From assembly GCA_021399435.1 (NCBI GenBank), contig JAJTUP010000020.1:744001-808000 (forward strand): 64,000 nt of DNA. The letters are read 5' to 3'. Source of the DNA: Diaporthe sp. PMI_573. Lineage: Eukaryota; Ascomycota; Sordariomycetes; Diaporthales; Diaporthaceae. This document shows, one piece after another, positions 24,401 to 36,099 of this stretch (position 1 is its first letter; the number at the start of each line of letters is the position of its first letter). The notes under the pieces were generated by a model. The model had not been told where the DNA came from, did not search any database, and saw nothing but the letters and a program-made list of their open reading frames with translations. The position numbers and the translations under genes are program-made.

Positions 24401-27400
24401 TCCCATACGTCGGATGCTTGAGTAGGGGAAAAAATGATATGACCGCTTTTTCTGATGCCCTCGGATTTCTGTGGCGGCATTTCCAGTCTCCGACGCCAGT
24501 CGTTGATTTTCAAGGTTTCAGGAGGGCCTGCATTGGCCAAGAGGCAGCGGACAAGGCTTCAGTCGCCAAAGGACTACCTACCTACGTTTGGGACCACGAC
24601 AAGATTCTTTGGAACGAGTCCCGGGTTTCCAGATTATATCGAGAGCGGAAGAGCCCACCTCACGAGCTTTTGGGGACCACGATCTCAGACGGCGACATGA
24701 AAGAAGTCAGATGGCGGAACATATTCAAACTCCGAGAGATGGAATGGCTACGCGGTCACCAATTTCAAGGCCAAGTTCTCTTCCCGGCGGCAGGGTACGT
24801 TTCCATGGCCATTGAAGCGGCCATCAGACTGGTCGATAGTGAGCAACATGCATTTGTCCAGTTTGTTGAGCTCAAGGACCTCATCATCCACGATGCTATC
24901 ACACTAGAGGAAGACTCACGAGGAACAGATGTGCGATTCGTCATACGAGTGACCGAAAGAAGTTCTACCTGGATCGCCGCCGATTACACTTGCTATAGTG
25001 CAGATGTGGATGGTTCGTCGCAAGGCATGGACAAGGTCAATTTCACCGGCCGTGCTGTAGTGACTTTGGGAGTATCTCCGAAGCCACTCGCTTTGCCAGC
25101 CAGAGAAGCACCCCGACTGCCCCTTGCAAATCTCGAGCTGTCTCGTTTCTACTCGTCACTCGAGGATATCGGACTGCATTACACCGGTGATTTCGTGATG
25201 GAATCGGCTTCCCGGATGCTCAACACGGCGACCATCACTGCCCGAGATCTTGGCTCTCCTCTTCTGGTACATCCTGCGACGCTTGATGCTACTTTTCAAG
25301 GAGTCTTCGCTGCATATTGCTTCCCGGGCGATGGGAGGCTGCGCTCGGGCTATCTTCCAACAAGCATAGAATGTGTTAGGGTTGATGTTTCCGCTTTGAA
25401 ACGTTCACAGTCAATCGAAGATTCCGAGCTGATTCACACAGCAGACTGCTATGTCAGGTCCACATCTGGTAGCGAAATATCCGGAGATGTCAGCATATTT
25501 CAGGGGCCTGACCACCATCCTGAACTCCAGATTGAAGGACTTACCTGCACTTCTCTTGAGCGAAATCTCGCCAAGAATGACCGCAAAACATTTGCGCAGA
25601 CCATTTGGATGCCGGACATTTCCAGTGAATTGCCCCTCGGTGCTCCGTGGTGTCCCGAGGACAAGGAACTCTCCGAGAAGATCGAACGTGTCGTGTACTT
25701 CTATCTGAGGAACCTTCGGGATGAAATATCCACGGACGAGATCCCTGACATGGACGACCATTTCCAATGTCTGATGGACTGGGCCATGAATCACGTATTG
25801 CCTCGCATCGAGTCCGGGAGGCACCCACGAGTCAACGCTGCGTGGAAGGATGACACTCCGGAAATGATCGCATCATGGAAAGCTCAATTCAGCGGGAAAA
25901 TCGACATGGACCTCATCACGGCTTTGGGACAAGCCTTGCCAGCCATATGCAGAGGAACGCTGCCCACGTTGCAAGTGCTGATGGAGAACGACATGCTGAA
26001 CAGATTCTACAAAGAGGGCCTTGGCTTTCCGCAAGCAAACCGCCATCTAGCAAGCCTGGTCTCAAGGTTCTCCCACAGATACCCTCACATAAAAGTCCTC
26101 GAAATCGGTGCTGGTACTGGTGGGGCAACTGCTCACGTACTCAAAGCTCTGTCACCTCAGCTCGAATCGTACACATATACGGACATATCACCAGGGTTCT
26201 TCGAGAATGCACGCTCTCTGTTCCACGAGTACCTCCCGAAGATGTCGTTCAAAACGCTTGATGTCGAGCGAGATCCCATGGACCAAGGTTATGAGGAAGA
26301 GTCCTATGACTTGATCATCGCATCCAACGTACTGCACGCCACCAAGGTCCTCGCCAACACGCTGCAGAACTGCAGGCGCTTGTTGAGGCCCGGCGGCCAA
26401 CTCCTGCTCATGGAGATCACCAGTGCCGAGGAGACGGTCCGACTGGGGTTCATCACCGCCGGCTTGCCGGGATGGTGGCTGGGAAGGGCAGACGGCAGGG
26501 TTCACGCCCCGACCATCAGCGAGGCGCAATGGGACCGCGTTTTAGCCGAGAATGGGTTTTCGGGAGTCGATGTGGCACGCAGGGACTTCGATGAATGCCA
26601 TTACAACACTGTCATGGCGACACAGGCGATCGACGACAGAGTCGCTATCCTCCGCGAACCACTATCGATGAGAAATGGGTCTAAGACGGACAATTCCCTT
26701 GTGCCACACATAAACAAATTGGTTATTGTTGGAGGCAGAGAGCCACCCCAAAGGAGCGTTGTGCGGGGCCTACAGAAACTGCTACAGCCATTTCTTCGCG
26801 ACGTCTCGGTGGTGGAGAGCCTCGAGGACCTTGTTACCGAATCCTTCACATCCGGAATTGTGACTTTGTGTCTCGCGGACCTGGACGAACCTGTCTGGAA
26901 AACTATGACTGAAATCAGGTTCAACGGAATGAAGAAGCTATTCATCGGATCCAGTCATATTCTCTGGGCCACACGAGGGCGATCTGACGACGAACCATAC
27001 TGCAACATGACAGTCGGCATGGGCCGCTCGTTCCAGCTAGAGTCCCCCCACGTCTCTCTACAATTCATCGATTTCGACATGATTGGTACACAAGGATCCG
27101 AAGCCGTTGTACTAGCCGAGTCGCTTCTACGGATGATGTGTGTGAGCAGTCCGGAATTCGACGGAGTACTCTGGAGTTTCGAGCACGAGCTCTGCATGAA
27201 AGAAGGGCGGGCTCACATTCCACGAATTCTTCCAGATGATGACCTGAATGATCGTCTCAACTCATACACGAGACCGATAGAGAAAGAAACTTGCCCCTTC
27301 ACTTCCTGTGTCGAAGTTACTCAACGGGACGGACAACTAGCGCTGACCCAATCCGAGCAGCACGCCAACTGCATCACAGCACAAAACAGCTGCGAGAACA

Positions 27401-30400
27401 GTCTCATCCGTGTCCAAATGTCATCGTTGTTTCCTTTCAAGACGCGAGATCACCACGCGTTCTTCATTTGCGTGGGCTCAGAGTTGGGTTCCGATGCCAA
27501 GTTTCTATTCCTGTCTCAAAGCAATGCATCCGTTGTTTGCGCTCCCTCCGATCAGAGGATTGAATGGGATCAAAGGCTGAGCGATGTGGATGCCCTCCAT
27601 GAGATCCTCGCGCACCTCATCGCTGAGAATCTTTTCCACGGGGTTAACGGCTCTCTATGGGTGCACGAAGCGGATGACCGACTTGCCAGATGTCTGATTG
27701 ACTGCTCGAAGCGCCAAGGTCTGAAACTGTTCCTTAGCACTGCATCTCCCCAAGAAGACCCAGTGCGCTGCTTCATTCATCCACGGACTCCTGGGCGTGA
27801 CCTGGCTAAGTTACTGCCAGCTGAATTTTCACGATATGCAAATGCAGAACATGGAAATTTAGAAGAATTTTCTGACGCTTTCTGTTCCTTCAGTGAAAAA
27901 CGAGGTGCTGAGGTTCATAGGCTCATTAGCAATGTCCGCGGTCGGCAGAGCGTTGCTCTCCAATTCCCGCAACATGCGATGTTAGACATTTTGTCAAAAG
28001 AATGTCTTCGCATGTCCTCGAAAGACACCAAGCATTTCTCAAGTGACACACCTGCCGAAGTCACCGAGGCCACTTCTGTAAAGGGCCTACCTCTTGCCGA
28101 GAAAGGCCCTGCCCACGTCCTTGCGTGGAGAGGCAGGGGCACTGTCCCAGCGCTCGTTCAGTCATTCGAGTCGACAAAGCTCTTTTCCGACGACAAGACA
28201 TATCTTTTGGTTGGTCTCACCGGAGAAGTCGGCCTATCGCTCTGTAGATGGATGGTAGGCTGCGGAGCCCGCCACCTAGCCATCACCAGCCGGAACCCGG
28301 ACATTCCTGTCGCCTCGCTCCAAGACCTGCAAAGACGCGGTGCAAGAGTCAGAGTCTTCTCGCTGGATATCTCCGACCGCGAAGCATTAACCAAAGTCCA
28401 TTCGGAGATCTGCGGCACGATGCCGCCAATCGCAGGAGTGGCCAACGCGGCGATGGTGTTAAAAGACAGAGCTTTCGAAAACACCACACTGGATGACTTT
28501 CAAACAGTATTTGCGCCAAAGGTTCAAGGGAGCAAGAACCTGGATGACCTCTTCTTTTCAACGGATCTGGAGTTCTTTGTACTCTTCTCCTCCATCGCCA
28601 GTGTTGTCGGCAGCAAAGGGCAGGCCAACTACGGAGCTGCAAACTTGTTCATGCACAGTCTAGCACGTCAACGCAGAAAGCGCGACGTGGCAGGTTCTGT
28701 TATGGACATTGCGATGCTGCTGGGCGTGGGTTATGTGGCTCGCTCCTTGGACCAGTATGAGTCCCAGATGAAGCAATACAGCTACATGGCGATATCAGAG
28801 CCTGAGTTCCACGATATCTTTGCTGCTGCTATTTTGTCGGGCAGACCAGGATCTAACCATTCGCCGGAGATTATAACCGGCGTCGGCCCCGATGCAGACG
28901 CTCCATGGACGACAGACCCGCGCTTCTCGCACTTTGTCTGCCACGAACAAAGGACAGCTGAGGTCGCGGAGGCGACACGTTCTTCTGGAAATGTATTGAG
29001 TCAATTGGCTCAATCAGAATCTAGCGAGGCTCTCAGCATCCTGGAGGCTGCTTTCTCGAGCAAGGTCGAACTGATGCTCCAACTTGAGCTGGGAAGCATG
29101 GACTGTCAGGCACCTTTGGTCAGGGTGGGCATTGATTCACTCGTCGCCGTTGAGCTTCGGTCTTGGTTCCTGAGGGAGCTGGACATCGACATGCCGGTTC
29201 TCAAGTTCTTGAATGGTGCGTCTGTGTTGGATATCTGCAAGGATGCTTTGGCTCGGCTTTCAGAGTCATCTCGGACACAAAGGACTGCTGACAACTCCAT
29301 TGAAATCGATGCATCAGAGACAGGGCCCCTGTTTTCAGACCCACCAAGCCCATACGAGAGCGAACCAGAAGCGCAGACGCCGGGTTTGGATTTTGTTCTG
29401 GACTCTCCAAACGAAAGTGCGGATATGACCCCATTTTCAGGCACCACCACGCCAGACAACGAAATAGACAACAAGCAAGTCAATGGCGGCAGCACTAAAT
29501 TTTCGTCCTACGAGAGGATCGGTCCGATGTCCGTCGGGCAGACTCGATTATTCTTTCTGCAGGAATACAGCCAGAAAAAGTCTGCATACACCGTCATCAT
29601 GCTTGGAAAAGCTCAACATACAGTCAACATCTCCAAGCTTCAGAAGGCTCTCGATTCTGTTGCCCAAAAGCACGAGAGTCTTCGAAGTGCCTTCTTCATG
29701 GACCAGCCATCCGGGGAGTTCGTGCAAGCGGTCACAGGCACCTCTGGAATTAGCCTTGAGCACAAATTCGTGACCGGGCCGGAGGACCTAGCCTCGGTGG
29801 TTGAAGCTCATAAGACCTTCGAGTTCGACTTGGCCAACGGCCAAACGATCAAATTTTTGATTCTATCTGAGCCTTCGGGCGGCCAGTACATACTTATCTG
29901 CTATCATCACATCGTCCTGGATGGCTTCAGCGCCATCATGTTCCTCAAAGATCTGGACGAAGCATACTCAGGTCGGACACTGGTACCACCCGCGCAGCAA
30001 GCCATAGACTTGTGTGCGAAACAGCGTCTCACCCGCGTGCCCAGCAACCTCCAAGACGAGCTTCAATTCTGGGCCAAGATCCACAGCCCGCCAGCGGAGA
30101 CGCTACCTTTGATGCAATTTTCAAAGGTAAGGAACCGGCAGATCTTGCGCAAATTCGACGTTGTATGGCACGATGTCATCTTCGATGCCGAGGTGACAAG
30201 GCGTGTAAAAGCCATGGGTACGAGGCTCGGTGTGACCCCGTTCAACATCTATCTTTCCACCTTGGCTGCATTTTTATCCCGCTCCCTTGATGTCAAAGAC
30301 CTGAACATAGGAGTCATGGACAGCAACAGGCTCGATACCCAGGATTTGGAGACCTTCGGGTATTTCATGAATTTCTTGCCGCTGCGCTTCTCTGTGCAGC

Positions 30401-32712
30401 CCAAAGAAGCCTATAGGTCTCTTGCACGCCGGACCCGAGATATGATGTACGATGCTCTCGCCAATTCGCGGGCACCCCTCGCCACGATCATAGACCATCT
30501 CAAAGTGCCAAGGTCTGGAACGCACCATCCTCTGTTCCAGGTCGCCCTCAATTACCGGCAAGACAACTCGACTCGATCGAGCTTTGGAGATGTTCCTATT
30601 GAATGGCTCGATGGTACCAACCTTGGATACCCGTATGATATGAAGTTCGATGTCAATGACACACCAGATGGAACAAGGTTTTGTCTTGTGACCCAGAAGT
30701 ATCTCTATGGGGCGTCGGACGCGAAGAGACTGGTGAAATGGTACGAAGCAGCGTTGACCGCATTTCTCCATGATCCCGATATCTCAATCGGCTCCTACTC
30801 TCTGAGCAATCAGCAGGGCGATGCAAAGGCCTTGGGGTTGGGCGAAGGACCTCGGCTCCCTCTTGATGTGCACCACCACACTTTGGCACATCAGATCGAG
30901 GAGATGGCAATCTCGTACCCTGATTCGGTGGCGATTGCCGATAACCAGGGATACCATCTGACGTACTCGGAAATGATGGCCAGATCAGAGAAGATCGCTA
31001 CGGTTTTGCAGCGCGCAACCCAGGACCGGCTCGGCGGTAGTGTGGCTGTATTGCTGACGACGGGTCCTGACTTGGCCTGCTCATTGCTTGCAATCATGCG
31101 CCTCGGGCTCGTGTACGTCCCTTTGGACCCTCACAGCTCCACCGAGCATCTCGAGGTGATGGTCTCAGACTGCCAGCCATCGGCAATACTGTGCCATGGT
31201 GCAACCAAGACGCAGGCTGGTCACCTCGCTACCGCGGGAATTCCTATCACCAACATCGATGATCTTGAAAATGAGACAGCGGTGGACGAAAATCCCACAG
31301 AAATCCTCGCGACACCCGGTCAAGTCGGCTTTGTGATGTACACAAATGGCACTTCTGGGCCGCCAAAAGGCGTGCTCCTCACCCACTCTGGACTCATGAA
31401 TCAGATACGGGGCATCACGTCCCAATTCGGAATTGGCCGTGAGGTAGTGCTGCAGTCAGCTTCACCGGAGTCAGACCTGTCACTAGAACAGATGTTCATC
31501 GCCCTCGCCAATGGTGGAACTCTTGTCATGTTGCCCCAATCTGCCAGGGGAGACGCCGCTGAGATGGCCAACATCATGCTTGCCGAACGCATCACATACA
31601 CTACCTTCGCACCATCGGACTACCTGCACCTTCTGAAATCCGGATCCAGCGTGCTAGAGAAGTGTGCCTCGTGGCGCTCTGCATTCGCTGGTCGCGGAAA
31701 GGTCTCAGCGAGGCTTCGACGCGGGATCAGGGACCTGGCGCTCCCCGGGCTAGAGCTCGTTAGTGCTTATGGACCGGTCGAGGCCAGCATTTCCTGCTGC
31801 AGAGCTAGGGTAAACTATCATGACCCAGTTGAAGACATTTCAGACATTGCAGGTGAAAGCTTTTGCGGGTTCGCAATGCCGAACTACTCCATCGTGATCG
31901 TGGACCAGGATCTACGGCCGGTACCAATCGGTCATCCCGGAGAGATCTGTATCGCAGGGCCGGGACTGGCTGGAGGCTATTTGAATAGGCCGGACGATCA
32001 CGCTCAGAGATTTACCGACAATCCGCATGCCTCGTCTGATGATATGATCCGGGGATGGGCAAAGCTTTTCCGCAGCGGCGACAAGGGCCGTCTCCTTGAG
32101 GATGGTTCCGTACACTTCATTCGACGACTGAAGAGCAATAGGGATGTCACGATCCAAGACAACCTGGTCAATCTAGATGAAATCGCCGACGTGATAATCA
32201 CAGAGGAGAGCCCGAATATTCTCGATGCGGCTGTCTCGTGGCGTGAAGAGTCGGGGGTGCTTGTTGCCTTCGTCACGCTCGTTGACGAGTCTGCGGGCGA
32301 CATGACTGCTTTCTTGCGTCAGCTCAGGGTCAAGGTACCTCTACCAACCTATATGATCCCAGACGTGATACTCCCAGTCCACACCCTACCCAAGACCCTC
32401 AGTGGAAGGAAGGACTTCCACGCCATCGACAGGCTACGGGTTCCTGGAGAGTCCATCGGGAGGGCCAGTACAGGTGCATTCTCACCGTTTGAGATGAGGC
32501 TGAAAGGGATTTGGGAGAGCTTGATGTGCGCAGGTCGGGTGTCCGAGCTGAAGCCGGAGTCGGACTTTTTCTGTGTTGGAGGCAGCTCCTTGCTTCTCAT
32601 TCCTCTCCAAGCTGCGGTACGAGCCGACATGGGGTGCAACCTCAGTCTCCCCGACCTGTTCCAATTCAGAACTATTCGATCAATGGCTGCATGTATTCAG
32701 GGGAGGACATGA
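21410..32712 (+). CDS. Highly reducing PKS-NRPS hybrid synthase without a release domain
   Basis: Three exons, 21410-21598, 21797-22273 and 22456-32712; introns of 198 and 182 nt; phase-0 joins; 3640 aa. Approximate domain order: KS 9-440 (active Cys about 181 in DTACSSS; His in EAHGTGT and GHLEGAAG); AT about 560-880 (GQGAQW, GHSSGE); DH about 960-1260 (His in [10 protein letters not shown], Asp in LDATFQG); C-methyltransferase about 1430 (EIGAGTGG); silent ER region; KR about 2140-2330 (VGLTGEVG, Ser in FSSIAS, Tyr in NYGAAN); ACP about 2447 (GIDSL); C about 2560-2990 (intact HHIVLDG); A about 3010-3540 ([20 protein letters not shown]); T about 3598 (GGSSLL). It stops just after the T domain, without the reductase/Dieckmann domain normal for this class. 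Motif A8 is degraded ([11 protein letters not shown] where KLRGxRIEL is usual) and A10 reads LSGRKD. Product: a methylated reduced polyketide, possibly amidated; its identity is unknown. Confidence 0.97.
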
Positions 32713-33360
32713 CATGTGGAGGGATGTTAGGCCTCGATCTACGACAGACTGCTCGATCATAGCTCGCTCCAATGCGTTGCAAGCAAACCTTGGAAGAGGG
32801 TGGTGCAAATGACCATAAACACTACCAGGTTAATAACGCCGTCGAACTGAGTCTGGACGAACCCATCAACCTGTATCATTCAATCCGACTGGAAAACTCT
32901 GCAGCGAGATAGTCGAGAGCTCATAAAAGTGAAGAACGAGTAGTTTCAAAATAGTATTCTGTCTTCTAGATGCACTGAATTACCATATACCTGTATTACC
33001 GACATCACACATGGACAGTATCAAGTCAACTCAATCGCTGTTCATAGTCAAACTAAAGTACATTCTCCTCCTGACTTGACTTCTCAAAGTGCCGTTCAAC
33101 AGACTCCAGCTGCCATATACTTGTCAATTTGATGATGATGAGTTTGGTGGCCCGTTTAGGGAGGTCTAAGTCGATCAGCGATCCACTGTACCCGAGCCAG
33201 CCTTTTTTTTTTTTTTTTTTTTTTTTTTGATCATGAGAGCCTGAAGACCCGATTCGCAATCTCTACTGGAAGCGCAATGCATAGTGATCTGTCAGATGGG
33301 TATATCTTTGGTCCCATTTAGTCGCCACCTTGTCCGAGTATGACGGACCATTGCGTCTTC
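32713..33360. other. Tail-to-tail intergenic between PKS-NRPS and P450
   Basis: 648 bases of 3' UTR-like sequence containing a 25-T run. It is too short for, and shows no remnant of, a reductase domain in any frame. Confidence 0.6.
33204..33228. repeat. Homopolymer run of 25 T
   Basis: An uninterrupted T tract between two converging cluster genes. It could be the poly(A) trace of a retro-inserted sequence on the minus strand, slippage, or an assembly artefact. Confidence 0.9.
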
Positions 33361-35274
33361 TCACTCGCCGACCGTCGCAAGGGGCGCTTCTCGAGGGTTC
33401 GGACTGATGCGCGTGAGGTAGCAGTGTAAAGGTATCCTCGCCCACAGCGCGTAGCTCCTCTGTCTTTCGATCCACCTGTGGCTGTCTTCGGCAAGTCTCA
33501 GGTCGAAGTTGTAAATCAGACGTGCTAAAACAATGCGCATCTCAACATAGGCCAGACTGAGTGATTGTGTTTCGTTAGTGGCCACATTGTTCTCAAGGGG
33601 CAAGCAGGACGAAGTCTGGGGCTACAATAGTAAACTACTTACTTGCGTCCGATGCAATTACGGGGGCCCACACTGAAGGCTTGCAGGGCTTCCAGTTTAT
33701 TTCCTGGTAAATCCTCAAGGAATCTTTCAGGCTTGAATTCCCACGGATCGGCCCAGTTCTCCGCACTGTGGTTCATGGACCAGTGCTGGCACTCGACCAT
33801 TGTCTTCCGAATCGTTAGTAAGTGCTGCTGGACCATTTCGGCAATGCAGTATAAAGAGAAAAGGCAGCCGGGTCAAGACTTCTACTTACACCCTCGGGGA
33901 CCCAGATATCTGTAATTCTGTCACCACCTGGGGGCACCACCCGCACTAGGCTGGATGTCACAGGCGGATATAGCCTTAGTGCCTCGTTGAGAACCCCGAG
34001 CATATACGTTAGGTTGTTGACGGAGCTTGCCGTGATCTCGCTCTCACTCCCAAATTTCGACCGAACCTCATGCTTCAGTTTCTCCATCTTGTCTGGATTT
34101 GTGAGCAACAGGTAAGTGCAGCCCGAGAGTAGCGTTGCTGTGGTCTCGCTACCGGCGAGCACAAGGATCTCGGCGTTGGCCGAGAGCTTCTCAAAAGACA
34201 TTTTCTAGTAACACAAACGGAGCCAGTGTCAGCAGTGTATCTTCTAATCCGTAGCGTGGCAGCCAGGCAAAACAGACAAAATACTCACCCATTCAGCTTG
34301 CTTCTTAACCATCCCGTCAAACAGGTCATTCCTCTCCTCGTTCAAATTTAGTCTCGAGACAACCATGTTGGTTGTGTACTGCTTGAGCTGCTCCATGTGC
34401 TTGCTCCCAACATAGCGGAAGAACAGCTGGACAAAAGCAGCACACCCCACATAGATCAGGGCCGACATGGAAGCGCCGTACTTGATGCTTTCCAGCATGG
34501 AGTGGACCCAGGGATTGTACTCAAACTTGTCGAGGCAGCCAAACGACAGGCCAAAGACCAGATCACCGACGACGTCAAAGGTCGTCCAGTTGTACCAGGC
34601 CTCCATGTTTAGCGGCTTTCCCTCTTGGCACCGGTCTTTCAGGCCTCTTATCAGCTTATCGACGTGTTTCATGATGAGCGGCTCCTGCGATCGGATAGAA
34701 GCGTCGCTGAAACCATGGCTCATTGCCCTTCTGAGGCGTTGATGTTCCTCCTTGCCCGAATTGATGATCGTAATGGGGAGGTCATCAATCGGGGCCGAGG
34801 TGACGCGCGACTTGGACATCTCCAACTGGTGATGGCCGTCTTTCTCGCTCCCGGTGCGGTGGCCATAGATGTCCTTCCATGCTCTAGGATCGGTGAAGGA
34901 GAGGTGGTTCGGCCCGATGCGCACCACGGGCCCATATTTCTCGTGCTGCCGGTGCGTGTAGAATGCCTGGACACCGACGGACTGGCGCAGTGCCCACGGC
35001 CACGGCGTTGCTCGGGACAGCAGAGGCCCCGGAATAGCGCGTAGCGGGTGGAAGAAGAGGTTGTAGATGATGAGGCCCAGTTGGTGGGTCAAGATCTATT
35101 TTGGTCAGCTTGATGACACCACATCTTTGTCTGCCAACCGGAAGATGCCATATAGTCTTGGAGTCTTCCAAATGGCAGATGGTGGTCATATCTCACCGCG
35201 CCAAGGATGACAACAGCAACTGCCACGGGACGGACCGAGGCCCCTGCATCCGCAATACCGTTTAGGATAGCCAT
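33361..35274 (-). CDS. Cytochrome P450 monooxygenase, membrane-anchored
   Basis: Five exons: 35274-35197, 35095-34289, 34204-33890, 33803-33643, 33556-33361. The four introns of 84-101 nt have GTGAGA, GTGAGT, GTAAGT, GTAAGT donors and frames agree; 518 aa. The N-terminal anchor runs across the first splice (VAVAVVILGA, then HQLGLIIYNLFFHPL) to the proline hinge RAIPGP. Further motifs are the I-helix AGSETTAT, the K-helix ExxR in NEALRLYPP, the PERF motif in FKPERFL, and the heme loop FSVGPRNCIGR with the ligand Cys. This is a class II fungal P450 of the ER membrane using NADPH-P450 reductase. It closes the cluster on the right and should oxidise the polyketide or amino-acid part; the position of attack cannot be read from sequence. 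Confidence 0.96.
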
Positions 35275-36099
35275 AGTGTTGTCCTTATCCCCTCTGGGTC
35301 GATCTGATGATGGTATCCAGGATGATGAGTTGGAACTTGGACGTAATGATAGTGGCAAGAAGCGGGTTCAAGAGCATGTCCGACGACATCCAGATGCCCA
35401 GGTGCCGAGAATCTCGTGCGGGGCGTCTTGACGAGAAAGCATCCCAGCAATGATGCTACGTTGAAGATCGGCCGCAGCGGAAACGTGCCTTCCGGGGTTT
35501 AACAGGGCCCGCTCGGTGCGCATGTGCTCCGCGTGTTTCGTATCCGTATTTCATTTTACTTTCCATGAAGCTGGTGTGATGTTGCACTGAGCACCACATT
35601 TGGGGAAGACATGATACTTCCCCTCTGCCCTGTCCTTCACACTCTGCAATGTGTGCAAAGTCAGGTCTGTTGGTGTTACCATAAAGTGCATGTACTGTGG
35701 CATGTGTGCATGAAGCTCATACCGTTTCGGCACTGTTGTTTCGCGTTGAGTCTGATAGTGAAGCCTATAGGTACAGGCCGGTCCCCACATTTCCACCAAA
35801 GCAATCAATCTCGCCCACGAGCAACTAACCCTTTCCAATGGCTTGCGAAGGAAACACAGCAAATTTAAAAAATTTCCGTCAAATTACATGGTATCATCAT
35901 GCAGTAGCAGAATGAGAATGAACCATACCCCTTCCTGTTCTTCAGCTGAAGGCTCAGTCAACGAAAGCTTTGTCTATAAAGGTCAGGATCACGCTAGGTG
36001 CATTGTCTGAGCAGAAGCGGATATGCAGCCTCTATGTCCGCACGCGCGTATACAGGAATCTATGGAAAGCCCTGGTCACCGTATAATCCAGGTCGTCTC
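35275..36099. other. Intergenic, 825 bases
   Basis: Promoter side of the P450 and 3' side of the membrane-protein gene; probable right border of the biosynthetic cluster. No gene seen. Confidence 0.5.

Noticed and set aside
32713..33360. Remnant of a reductase domain after the PKS-NRPS stop
   Set aside because: Checked the short frames here; none shows an NAD(P)-binding GxxGxxG start or other reductase motif, and space is too small.
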